Below are positions 10,570 through 17,698 of a stretch of DNA of 64,000 nt, in pieces. The translations under genes were made by a program, and so were the position numbers. Below the pieces are notes generated by a model, which was given only the letters and a program-made list of their open reading frames with translations, was not told the origin of the DNA and made no database searches. Position 1 is the first letter of the stretch, and each line of letters starts with the position of its first letter. Where the stretch lies: contig NZ_PJIL01000005.1 in assembly GCF_002929335.1 (NCBI RefSeq), positions 204,778 to 268,777 on the forward strand. Reading direction: 5' to 3'. This stretch comes from Arthrobacter sp. Y81 (GTDB lineage: Bacteria; Actinomycetota; Actinomycetes; Actinomycetales; Micrococcaceae).

Positions 10570-10754
10570 TCAGGGCCAAGTCTCCACATCTCCGTCAGGA
10601 CCTGCCTCTACACACCAGTACCGGATCGTGGCGCCCTGCGCGCCCTCTTGACCCTGGACTGATCGTGTCAACGTGATCGGAGTCCGCTGGGGCGGACCGA
10701 ACAGTACGCGCCTGAGCTACTTGTCGGACCGGCTGGCAGGAACGGTCCACCCGG

Positions 10755-11195
10755 ATGGCGGCGGATCTGATGTCGATGGGGCGTGTCATGAGTTTTCTTG
10801 CAGGATCAGCGACGGACCCGAGTAATTTCCTCGCAGTCGCTGACGGGGCAGTTGCGGGTGCATCGCTTCGTTTCCTCCTAGACCGCGGGACGCGTTTCGC
10901 TGGCGGCTCTCGGCGGTCGTGGATTGTGGAGTCCGTTCTGGCGTTCGGGCTGGGTCTGCTGGCCGGGGTTGTTCTTGGTGCCGGATCAGGTCCGTCCCTT
11001 TCGCCGCTGGGGTTGGGGGCGTTTGCCGCGATGGCGGCCTATGCCGGGACAGCGTTCGCGGTGTCCTGGATGGGGCAAAAAGAGACGGAACACGCCCCTG
11101 TCGTGCCCGCGGCGCACCTGCTGGTAACACTGTTTGTTTCACTTGCAGGAGCCGCCGTCGTCATGGCCGTTGCCGGGCAGCTCCAGGCCGGTTAG
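10755..11195 (+). CDS. Divergent FluC/CrcB-like small membrane protein
   Basis: The frame encodes up to 146 residues, with alternative ATG starts at 10770, 10776 and 10788. It has four hydrophobic segments in a CrcB layout: ADGAVAGASLRFLLD resembles the GGxxGAxxRY start, WIVESVLAFGLGLLAG replaces NxxGSFxLG, and GAFAAMAAYAGTAFAVSW stands where GTGFLGGFTTFST is expected. The channel Asn and the Phe/Ser/Thr box are missing. It ends overlapping the convergent MFS gene by four bases. Its place beside two normal crcB genes supports a diverged paralogue; activity is doubtful. Confidence 0.5.
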   Translation: MAADLMSMGRVMSFLAGSATDPSNFLAVADGAVAGASLRFLLDRGTRFAGGSRRSWIVESVLAFGLGLLAGVVLGAGSGPSLSPLGLGAFAAMAAYAGTAFAVSWMGQKETEHAPVVPAAHLLVTLFVSLAGAAVVMAVAGQLQAG

Positions 11196-12442
11196 GCGGC
11201 CGCACCCTGCGCGGGAGCGGGCTTGAGCAAGGGAATGAAAGCGATCAGCGCGGCAAGCTGGGTTGCCACGGTAAAGACGATGAGCCCTGTCATTGTGGCC
11301 GCGTAGAGGGCTCCGATGATGGTGGACCCTGCCAGCCAGGCGAGGCCGTAGAAGGCGGTGAAGATCCCGTATCCGGTCCCGCGCCGGGCAGCCGGGACGA
11401 TGTCGGCGACGGCGGCGCGGAGCGTGGATTCGTGGATTCCCAGAGCCGCTCCCCAGACCACGGCGCCGGCCCAGACCAAGCCGGGAGTGGTGGTGAAGGA
11501 CAGGAACGGGACGGCGGCGGTCAGCGGCAGAGCGATGAGCAGACCGCGCAGCCCGATCCGGTCATAGAGCGCCCCGGAGGCCAGGGCCGCCAGGGCGGCT
11601 GCGCCCATGGAGACGGCATAGGTGACCGGTATCAGGGCCGAGGGCATCACCTTCTGGACCTCCAGGTGGAAGGAGATGACCCCGAAGGTCGAAAAGCCGA
11701 ACATCGACACGGCGGTGAACGCGCTGTACCACCAGAACCGGGCCGGCAAAGGGACCCGAACCCTGACCTGGCCGGGCACGGCCACGGGCTCCCTGACGGC
11801 CTGTGTTTCATAGCGTGCCGGATCCGGCGCAGCCCGGCGCAACAGGAGCACGGCAACAAGGGCCGCCGCCCCCGGGATGGCAAGGACACCGAATCCGAGC
11901 TGGTACCCGGAGACGGCGATCATGAGCCCGACAAGCAGCGGACCCAGGAGCGCACCGGACTGGTCGAGGGCTTCGTGGATCGCGAAGGCCTTCCCGCGGC
12001 CCATATCTGCCCCCGCATGGGAGAGCATGGTGTCCCGGGCCGGGGTGCGGACGGCTTTGCCGAACCGCTCCATGACGACCAAGGCCGAGGCCTGCCACAA
12101 GGAACTGGCGAGGGCCATGAACGGTACTGCGATGACGGTCAGGGCATACCCGGCGATGGTCAGTGGCCAGTACTTACGGGTCCGGTCGGCCAGGGGGCCG
12201 GTGCCCAGGCGCATGACCAGGGCCACCGCTTCCCCGAATCCGGTGATGAAGCCGACCATGACCGCGGTCGCGCCGAGGGTGGCCAGGAACGGGCCGGTGA
12301 TGGACCGGGCCCCTTCGTAGACGACGTCGGCGAGCATGCTCACGACACCGAACGTGAGGACGAACCCCATCGGTCCGAGCCGGTTCTCCCGGGCAGGATC
12401 TGCCTGGGCCTTGGCCAGTCGCTGTTCGTTCATGTCCGGCAT
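11192..12442 (-). CDS. MFS transporter at the end of the fluoride operon
   Basis: The protein has 416 residues and twelve predicted helices. It carries an MFS loop motif GPLADRTRKYW after helix 2 and PARDTMLSHA in the central part. The start ATG 12442 has GGGAG seven bases upstream. It follows the second crcB by 48 bases on the same strand, so it is probably the last gene of the run downstream of the fluoride riboswitch, though a separate promoter cannot be excluded. Substrate is unknown; a link to fluoride stress is inferred from position only. Confidence 0.85.
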   Translation of the reverse strand: MPDMNEQRLAKAQADPARENRLGPMGFVLTFGVVSMLADVVYEGARSITGPFLATLGATAVMVGFITGFGEAVALVMRLGTGPLADRTRKYWPLTIAGYALTVIAVPFMALASSLWQASALVVMERFGKAVRTPARDTMLSHAGADMGRGKAFAIHEALDQSGALLGPLLVGLMIAVSGYQLGFGVLAIPGAAALVAVLLLRRAAPDPARYETQAVREPVAVPGQVRVRVPLPARFWWYSAFTAVSMFGFSTFGVISFHLEVQKVMPSALIPVTYAVSMGAAALAALASGALYDRIGLRGLLIALPLTAAVPFLSFTTTPGLVWAGAVVWGAALGIHESTLRAAVADIVPAARRGTGYGIFTAFYGLAWLAGSTIIGALYAATMTGLIVFTVATQLAALIAFIPLLKPAPAQGAAA

Positions 12443-12490
12443 GGGGGCGCTCCCTGCTGCAGTAGATGGACTCGTTCAGGCTGATGCCTC

Positions 12491-12868
12491 TTATAGGAGG
12501 CTTGCCAGGGCCAGGCCTGCGGCCGCCGCGGCCACAGCGGCGATGGCGGTACCGACGCTGTTCAGGAGGGCCAGTCCTGTGCGGCGGGACTGGATGAGCC
12601 GGACGGTCTCGAAGCTGGCGGTGCTGAAGGTGGTGTAGCCGCCCAGGAACCCGGTACCGGCGATGGCCTGTAGCTCGACAGGTGCCGCGTGGCTGATCAC
12701 GGCTCCGGCGACCAGTCCTAGCAGGAAGGATCCGGTGATGTTGATGGCGATCGTGCCAACGGGCAGGGCGGCGCGGAGCCGGGAGCGGACGAGCCCGTCG
12801 ATGACGAATCGGGTTCCGGCACCGAGTCCTCCGGCGAGGCCGAGCAACAGGATGGTGAGAGTGTTCAT
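12491..12868 (-). CDS. crcB: Fluoride ion channel FluC/CrcB (second copy)
   Basis: FluC channels are small dual-topology dimers that let cytoplasmic fluoride leak out. This 125-residue protein has four helices and the family marks: GAGTRFVID in helix 1, NITGSFLLG with the conserved Asn in helix 2, and GTGFLGGYTTFSTASFE in helix 3. The start ATG 12868 overlaps the upstream crcB stop by four bases, as in paired fluc genes that form heterodimers. Confidence 0.95.
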   Translation of the reverse strand: MNTLTILLLGLAGGLGAGTRFVIDGLVRSRLRAALPVGTIAINITGSFLLGLVAGAVISHAAPVELQAIAGTGFLGGYTTFSTASFETVRLIQSRRTGLALLNSVGTAIAAVAAAAAGLALASLL

Positions 12869-13473
12869 CGGTCGCTCTCCTGTCGGTCGGGGGGGAGGGT
12901 CGCGTCGTGCCTCCGGGTGGTCATTCTGGTGTGGTGTCCGGCGGCGACCCGGATCCCGGCCACTGTTGCCACCGCGCCGCCGATCACCGTGGCGGCGACA
13001 TAGATCACCGCGTCGGTGGTCCGTCCGGTCCCGAGCAGGGTGTTCGTTTCCAGGGCCAGGGCGCTGTAGGTGGTGAAGGCGCCCATGAACCCGGTCCCGG
13101 CGAGCAGCCGGATGAACCTCAGCCGTCCGGCGTCCGGACCGCGGCGGACCAGGGCCTCCAGCAGCGCACCAAGCAGCAGCGCCCCGGCCAGGTTGATGAT
13201 CAGGGTTGGCAGCGGCCACCCGCCCGGGGACGGCAGTGCGCTGCTGAGCCCGTATCGGGCCAGGGCGCCGAAGACACCGCCGGTGATGACGACCAGCACG
13301 AACCCCGGGTGCAGGTGCACGGGCCCGTGGGAGCGGGCCTCGCCGAGTGTGCCCGCGTCCGCGTCCCCTTCGCTGGTTCCTGCCGTGTCGCTGTCGATGG
13401 GCAGGTGACCGGTCGGGTCGGTTCGTTCCGGAGCTCCGGTGTCCGCCGTGGTCTCGGGGGTGGGCGGTTCCAT
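12865..13473 (-). CDS. crcB: Fluoride ion channel FluC/CrcB (first copy, long N-terminus)
   Basis: The protein has 202 residues, unusually long for FluC (about 125). The first 55 residues and a C-terminal tail are polar and charged. The core is normal: GGVFGALARYGL, NLAGALLLG and GTGFMGAFTTYSALALE across the first three helices, then a fourth helix. It is translationally coupled to the second copy. Its ATG overlaps the usp stop (TAATG arrangement). The extensions might be regulatory or may reflect an over-long start. Confidence 0.93.
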   Translation of the reverse strand: MEPPTPETTADTGAPERTDPTGHLPIDSDTAGTSEGDADAGTLGEARSHGPVHLHPGFVLVVITGGVFGALARYGLSSALPSPGGWPLPTLIINLAGALLLGALLEALVRRGPDAGRLRFIRLLAGTGFMGAFTTYSALALETNTLLGTGRTTDAVIYVAATVIGGAVATVAGIRVAAGHHTRMTTRRHDATLPPDRQESDR

Positions 13474-14024
13474 TAGTGGCCCTCCTGCCGGGGGTGCCTG
13501 GTGTGGGGAGCGAGCGGGACGACCAGGACGGGCCGGTGCTGGCGGTGCGTGAGGTGCACCGCGACCGAGCCTACGAGCAGTTCCTCGAACCGGGCCCCGA
13601 GGCCGCGTTCGCGGGTGCCCACGACGATGATGGAGGCGTCCGCTGACTCGGCCAGCCGTCCCAAGGCCCGGGCGGGGTCACCTGCGAGGGTCACGAACGA
13701 CCAGCGGACCCCGCTCCCGTCAAGGGCCTCCTGCAGCCGTTCGCGGATGCCGGCGCTGATCCCTTCGATGTCGTCATCGATCCCGTCCGGATCAATTGGC
13801 AGAGTCTCGACCCGGCCGTCGGGTTCCTCGGCCAGGTAGCTGGTGACGTCTACGTAGGCGCAAACCAGTTTGACGTTCAGGCTGTGGGCCAGTTCCGCGG
13901 CCCGGTGCGCAACAGCCAACGGCTGGCCGGGCACGACGCCCATCAGCACAGGGCCCGTGATCCGGCGTGGAACATACGGTGTCGGCCCGGTAGCGGGACG
14001 GGGCTCGTTCTCTGGTTCGTTCAT
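13473..14024 (-). CDS. Universal stress protein (UspA family)
   Basis: The protein has 183 residues and a single Usp domain. The nucleotide-binding pattern is near the C-terminus: VVGTRERGLG then ELLVGSVAVHLTHRQHRPVLVVP, a recognisable but slightly degenerate G-x2-G-x9-G-S motif. CAGGAG precedes ATG 14024. It overlaps the enolase stop (ATGA) and the following crcB start, so it is inside the operon. Usp genes are among those known to be controlled by fluoride riboswitches; the molecular role there is unclear. Confidence 0.9.
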   Translation of the reverse strand: MNEPENEPRPATGPTPYVPRRITGPVLMGVVPGQPLAVAHRAAELAHSLNVKLVCAYVDVTSYLAEEPDGRVETLPIDPDGIDDDIEGISAGIRERLQEALDGSGVRWSFVTLAGDPARALGRLAESADASIIVVGTRERGLGARFEELLVGSVAVHLTHRQHRPVLVVPLAPHTRHPRQEGH

Positions 14025-15328
14025 GGGCGCTCCTGCTTGGGATCGGTGTCGTTGAGGTAGGTTCCCTCAGGACCGTAAGGCAAAGAGGGGTCCTCGTCGG
14101 TGATTTCCAGCAGCCGGTTGTATTTGGCGACGCGTTCCCCGCGGGCCGGGGCCCCGGATTTCAGCTGCCCGCAGCCTGATCCGACGACGAGGTCAGCGAC
14201 GAACGTATCATCGGTTTCCCCGGACCGGTGCGAGACCATTGCCCCGAAGCCCCCGTCGAAGGCGGCCCTGAGAGTGTCGAACGTTTCGCTCACCGTGCCG
14301 GCCTGGTTCGGTTTGATCAGCACCGCTGTCGCGGACCGGTCCCGGATGCCGTCCCGTACCCGGTCAGCGGAGGTGACGAACAGGTCATCCCCAACGACCT
14401 GCACCCGGTCCCCGAGGGCCGCCGTCAGTGCCGGCCACCCGCCGGTGTCTTCTTCGGCCAGGGGGTCCTCCAGGCTCCAGATCGGGTAGTCGGTGATGAG
14501 CTTCTCGTAGTAGCTGACCATCTGTTCGGGGGTGTGGGCCTTGCCGGCGACCGTGTAGGTCCCGTCGGTGTAGAAGGAGTTCGCGGCCGGGTCCAGGGCG
14601 ATCGAGATCCCGTCCCGGCCGGGGGTGTAGCCGGCATCCTCGATGGCGGCCACGATCAAATCCAGTGCTTCCTCGGGGCGGGCGATGTCAGGGGCGTAGC
14701 CGCCCTCGTCGCCCAGGCCGGTCGCCAGGTCCTGCCGGCGCAGGCGCCGGGCGAGGGCGTGGTAGACGTCCGATCCCCAGCGGAGCCCGTCGGCGAAGGA
14801 GGGTGCGCCGGCCGGGGCGATCATGAACTCCTGGAATTCCAGGGGGTTCGCGGCGTGCTGGCCGCCGTTGAGGACATTGAAGTGCGGTATCGGCAGCCGT
14901 CCGGCCCGGCCCAGGGTCTGGGCGGTCCAGACATGAAGGGGCAACCCGGCCGCTGTCGCGAAGGCACGGGCTGCGGCCATCGACACCGCCACAATGGCAT
15001 TTGCCCCCAGACGGGACCTGCCGGGTGTTCCGTCCAGCCCGACCAGTGCCTGGTCCAGGTCCGCGAGGGTCTGCCAGCTGCGGGAGGTGAGCAGCTCACT
15101 GATTTCGCCGCGGACGTTGGCGACCGCCTTCTGCACGCCGCGGCCGGAGTACTCCGAGCCGCCGTCGCGAAGTTCGACCGCCTCATGCGCCCCGGTGGAT
15201 GCCCCGGACGGCGCCGAGGCAACCGATACGGCGCCGTCCGCTGCCGTGAGCCAGACCTTCACCGTAGGGTAGCCGCGGGAGTCCAGTATCTGCAGGGCTC
15301 GCACCCCGGTGATCGGCAGTTCATACAT
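14021..15328 (-). CDS. eno: Enolase (fluoride-operon copy)
   Basis: Enolase converts 2-phosphoglycerate to phosphoenolpyruvate and is inhibited by fluoride plus phosphate and Mg. This 435-residue protein keeps the active site: SGASTG loop, QEFM and GDEGGYAP catalytic Glu residues, metal ligands in ALD, LED and GDD, VLIKPNQ and LKSGAP lysines, and SHRSGET. Several normally constant positions differ, for example AANPLEFQEF in place of ADNNVDIQEF-like sequence. The start MYELPI has CGGAGAA upstream. It lies 20 bases after the mutase. It is probably a second enolase that keeps glycolysis running during fluoride stress; the housekeeping copy should be elsewhere in the genome. Confidence 0.95.
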   Translation of the reverse strand: MYELPITGVRALQILDSRGYPTVKVWLTAADGAVSVASAPSGASTGAHEAVELRDGGSEYSGRGVQKAVANVRGEISELLTSRSWQTLADLDQALVGLDGTPGRSRLGANAIVAVSMAAARAFATAAGLPLHVWTAQTLGRAGRLPIPHFNVLNGGQHAANPLEFQEFMIAPAGAPSFADGLRWGSDVYHALARRLRRQDLATGLGDEGGYAPDIARPEEALDLIVAAIEDAGYTPGRDGISIALDPAANSFYTDGTYTVAGKAHTPEQMVSYYEKLITDYPIWSLEDPLAEEDTGGWPALTAALGDRVQVVGDDLFVTSADRVRDGIRDRSATAVLIKPNQAGTVSETFDTLRAAFDGGFGAMVSHRSGETDDTFVADLVVGSGCGQLKSGAPARGERVAKYNRLLEITDEDPSLPYGPEGTYLNDTDPKQERP

Positions 15329-15348
15329 GATGTTCTCCGTTCGTTGTC

Positions 15349-16104
15349 TCAGGTCCCGCCGGCGGCGGCGACCAGGGCGGCGGCGGTCCGCGCTGCCAGC
15401 GGATTCAGGTATTCCCCGCCCCGCACCACGGGCATCAGCCCGGCGGTGAAGCGGTAGGCCAGAGGGTGCCCTGTCGGGATGTTCAGGGACTCGACCTCCG
15501 CATGGGAGAGGCCGTCCAGGACAAGACACAACGCCCGCAGCGAGTTCCCGTGCCCGATCACCAGTACATGCTCACCTGCGCGGATCCGCGGGCGAAGATG
15601 CTGGTGCCAGAAAATCCGGACCCGCTTGACCACCCCGCACAGGGATTCGGTGGCCTGGACCGCTTCCGGAGGCAGCCCTGCGAACGCCCGGCTGCGGCGG
15701 AGTGCGGCCACCTGTGACCATGGCATCGGCGGGGGTGCACCGTAGTAGGAGCGGCGCCAAAACCGGAAGACCTCCGGCCCGAGCTCGCTGAGCAGTTCCG
15801 TTCTGGCCCTGCCGGTCAGTGAGCCGTAACTGCGCTCGTTCAGCTCCCACGCCGCAAGCACCGGAATACCAGGGTCGCCCAGGACGTCGAGGAGGATGCG
15901 GGCAGTGTCCCGGGCACGGGTCAGCGTGGAGGTGTAGACAATATCGGGGGAAAACGATGATGAGGCCAGCAGAGCACCGGCGCGTGCCGCTTCGTCTTCT
16001 CCAATGGGGCTCAGGGCCGGGTCGAGCAGGCCGGTGAACCGGTCCTGGGCGTTCAGGACGCTCTGGCCGTGGCGGAGCAGGAGAAGCGGGCCGGGTGCGG
16101 GCAT
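15349..16104 (-). CDS. gpmA: 2,3-bisphosphoglycerate-dependent phosphoglycerate mutase
   Basis: It interconverts 3- and 2-phosphoglycerate, the step before enolase. It has 251 residues. Phospho-His is in LLRHGQSVLN at about 9-18, followed by RFTGLLDPALSPIG; NERSYGSLTG carries the catalytic Glu; IGHGNSLRAL holds the second His; NIPTGHPL closes the site. It is the first gene behind fluoride riboswitch 1. Its ribosome site AAGGTAGG is in the 3' arm of a hairpin. A mutase-enolase pair under fluoride control fits replacement of, or supplementing, the inhibited glycolytic step. Confidence 0.94.
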   Translation of the reverse strand: MPAPGPLLLLRHGQSVLNAQDRFTGLLDPALSPIGEDEAARAGALLASSSFSPDIVYTSTLTRARDTARILLDVLGDPGIPVLAAWELNERSYGSLTGRARTELLSELGPEVFRFWRRSYYGAPPPMPWSQVAALRRSRAFAGLPPEAVQATESLCGVVKRVRIFWHQHLRPRIRAGEHVLVIGHGNSLRALCLVLDGLSHAEVESLNIPTGHPLAYRFTAGLMPVVRGGEYLNPLAARTAAALVAAAGGT

Positions 16105-16208
16105 GAGTTACCTACCTTCGTATCAGCAAAGGTAGGAACCATTAGCCAGGAGGCGGTTCGAACGCCCCGCACCTTCGTGCGGGATGTTCCGGCGGGATCC
16201 ATCACCGT
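16105..16208 (-). promoter_or_regulatory. Fluoride (crcB-motif) riboswitch 1, controlling gpmA-eno operon
   Basis: On the minus strand the aptamer starts GGTGATGGATCCCGCC (about 16206-16191), has a perfect internal stem CCCGCAC-GAAG-GTGCGGG, and ends GGCTAATGGTTCCTACC. GGATCC and GGTTCC can form the pseudoknot typical of this class. The last bases CCTACC also belong to an alternative hairpin (16129-16136 with 16111-16118, ten-base loop) that buries the ribosome site AAGGTAGG six bases before ATG 16104. Fluoride binding should free the site, so control is probably translational (ON switch). Confidence 0.92.
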
Positions 16209-16214
16209 GAACAG

Positions 16215-16220
16215 AGACTA
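16215..16220 (-). promoter_or_regulatory. -10 element of riboswitch 1 transcript
   Basis: TAGTCT on the minus strand lies about seven bases before the aptamer start, so the RNA would begin at about 16208, right at the riboswitch. The -35 region is weak (GC-rich). This suggests the operon has its own promoter besides possible read-through from the upstream gene. Confidence 0.4.
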
Positions 16221-16257
16221 CAGGGACAGCGGCGACCGCCGCCACACTGTGACGTGG

Positions 16258-17118
16258 TCAGTTTCTCCGCCCTGTCTCCGTGGTGTCCGGTTCGGGACCT
16301 GCGTCCGTCGCGGCGGCGGCCAAGTACAGGGGCAGTCCCCAGCCGGCGAAAAAGCCGATGGCCTCGATCCAGGAGGTGTTCTCCTCGCTCCCGACCGGAG
16401 CGCCGTAGTCCGTCATCGAATCGGTCAGGTGCCTCATCCGCCCCCGGATCTCCCGCAGCCGGGCCGCGACCGCGTGCCGCAGCTGCTCAGGCAAGGGCCT
16501 GCGGGCCGCCAGGTGGAAGCGGCAAAACAGCACCGGATCACCGGCTCCCTCAGGCGTTCCGGGATCGCAGCCAGGACATACCCGGCCCCGCCAGAGCGGG
16601 AGTGTTTCCCGGCACCACACCGTGGTGTGCACGAGCCCGTTGGCTTCAACGGTGAGGGCTTCGGTGTTGGAGTTCGCGTAGCCCATGCGCAGACCGGGCA
16701 GGTCCGGTGAGGCCATGTCCTCACAGATTCGGCAGGGCCCTACCGGCAGAAGCACATCGTCCGGATGCCGGTGCAGTAAGGAAGTTTTCCGGTCCAGCCC
16801 GTCGGCGACGTGTTCCAGGAGGTCCTCGTACAGGATAGTCACGTCGAAGGGTTGGTGCCCTCCTCGGGACCCGGCGCCGGCCTGCCACAGCTCAACCTCA
16901 ACAACGGCGTAGGCCCAGGTATGCCGGGGACACAACCCGAGGGAGGCGCGCAGCAACCGGCGCATGCTCCCGTCCATGATGTCACCGTGAATGAACGACC
17001 AGAGTTGGCGCACTTCCTCCACGGACAGTTCCAACGGGCCGACCGGCACCAGGACGCCGGTGAGCCCACCCCTGTCCGACGTTTCCGGGCTGCCGGGCCC
17101 GCTCCGAGTTCCAGCCAT
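16258..17118 (-). CDS. Unrecognised Cys/His-rich protein under a fluoride riboswitch
   Basis: The protein has 286 residues from ATG 17118 (AGGA eight bases upstream). It has four knuckle-like pairs: LCPRHTW (C-x2-H), PCRICEDM (C-x2-C), VCPGCDPG (C-x2-C, with WCRETL before it) and FCRFHL (C-x2-H). Such pairs usually bind zinc. A hydrophobic stretch WIEAIGFFAGWGLPLYLAAAA near the C-terminus could be a single membrane segment. The middle part (ASLGLCPRH...ILYEDLLEHV) is reminiscent of Cys-rich DUF6062-type proteins; that link is unverified. It is the only gene directly behind fluoride riboswitch 2, so it should be produced when fluoride rises. Function unknown. Confidence 0.85.
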   Translation of the reverse strand: MAGTRSGPGSPETSDRGGLTGVLVPVGPLELSVEEVRQLWSFIHGDIMDGSMRRLLRASLGLCPRHTWAYAVVEVELWQAGAGSRGGHQPFDVTILYEDLLEHVADGLDRKTSLLHRHPDDVLLPVGPCRICEDMASPDLPGLRMGYANSNTEALTVEANGLVHTTVWCRETLPLWRGRVCPGCDPGTPEGAGDPVLFCRFHLAARRPLPEQLRHAVAARLREIRGRMRHLTDSMTDYGAPVGSEENTSWIEAIGFFAGWGLPLYLAAAATDAGPEPDTTETGRRN

Positions 17119-17216
17119 AGCGACCATCCTGCCCTTCACAATCGGGGCAGGAACCATCAGCCACGTCGGCGGTCCGGACCGGCAAATCAACCGGTCCCGG
17201 TGGGATCCATCACCGT
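17118..17216 (-). promoter_or_regulatory. Fluoride (crcB-motif) riboswitch 2, controlling the Cys/His-rich gene
   Basis: On the minus strand the aptamer begins GGTGATGGATCCCACC (about 17214-17199), holds the perfect stem GGACCGG-TTGATTTG-CCGGTCC, and ends GGCTGATGGTTCCTGCC. GGATCC/GGTTCC can pair as the pseudoknot. Its last bases also form a 7-bp hairpin (17145-17151 with 17128-17134, ten-base loop) with GGGCAGG, the ribosome site of the next gene. The layout copies riboswitch 1 although the hairpin sequences differ. Confidence 0.93.
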
Positions 17217-17223
17217 TACAACA

Positions 17224-17229
17224 AGGCTA
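17224..17229 (-). promoter_or_regulatory. -10 element of riboswitch 2 transcript
   Basis: TAGCCT on the minus strand places the transcript start at about 17217, immediately at the aptamer. The -35 candidate (TGCACA near 17248-17253) is weak. The spacing matches that seen at riboswitch 1. Confidence 0.4.
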
Positions 17230-17366
17230 AACCCGCAGCCAGCCGATTGTGCAGCGTTCCTGGACCCACGTTGACTCTTCTCCCAGCCAGTCCGGCCTGC
17301 CGACTTCCCTACGCCCGTTCACAGATCGACTCCGTTTCATCTGCCTCGATCCTCCGAAGGGACTTC

Positions 17367-17624
17367 ATGAGGGGAGGCACCACTGCGACGAAACTCACGT
17401 GCCTCGCCTTGACGGCGACCCTGACTTTGCCCAAACACCCCGCGAGGGCAGATAATCCGGAAGCTGGTGACGTTGCTGGCGAAGATCTTCTCGCCGTCGA
17501 ACCCAATGGCCCGGGGCCCCTTCAGCCGGGCCCGCTCCGGATAGAGTTCCGCGGGGTTATCCGCCCGGTGCTCCGTGGCACGCCGGAACGGAAAGAGTGG
17601 AATGACACGAGCCGAGATCCCTGA
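17367..17624 (+). CDS. Doubtful small ORF in the 480-base gap before pcrA
   Basis: An 85-codon frame starts at ATG 17367 with GAAGGGA five bases upstream. The N-terminus (TKLTCLALTATLTL ... ARA) looks faintly like a signal peptide; the rest is low-complexity Pro/Gly/Glu-rich and matches nothing I know. The rest of 17221-17640 shows no other gene on either strand. It may be a real small exported protein or decayed sequence at the island edge. Confidence 0.25.
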   Translation: MRGGTTATKLTCLALTATLTLPKHPARADNPEAGDVAGEDLLAVEPNGPGPLQPGPLRIEFRGVIRPVLRGTPERKEWNDTSRDP

Positions 17625-17639
17625 ACTGTAATCCTGCCG

Positions 17640-17690
17640 CCAGGACCCGGCAAGGGTCGCTGCCCGGCGGCGGGACCCTTGCCGTCCTGG
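17640..17690 (-). terminator. Strong stem-loop terminator after pcrA
   Basis: Arms CCAGGACCCGGCAAGGGTC and GGACCCTTGCCGTCCTGG form a long GC-rich stem with a 14-base loop just downstream of the pcrA stop. It could stop transcription from both sides and separates the fluoride island from pcrA. Confidence 0.7.
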
Positions 17691-17698
17691 AACGCGTG

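Noticed and set aside
10570..10754. Search for a third fluoride riboswitch ahead of the FluC-like gene
   Set aside because: Neither the GGTGATGG-type start nor the TGATGGTTCC end is present; only a short hairpin GTCCGC-TGGG-GCGGAC (10682-10697) is seen.
10919..12484. A 521-codon plus-strand frame rich in Gly/Asp/Arg
   Set aside because: It mirrors the MFS gene on the other strand; composition is low-complexity and no domain is seen. High-GC shadow.
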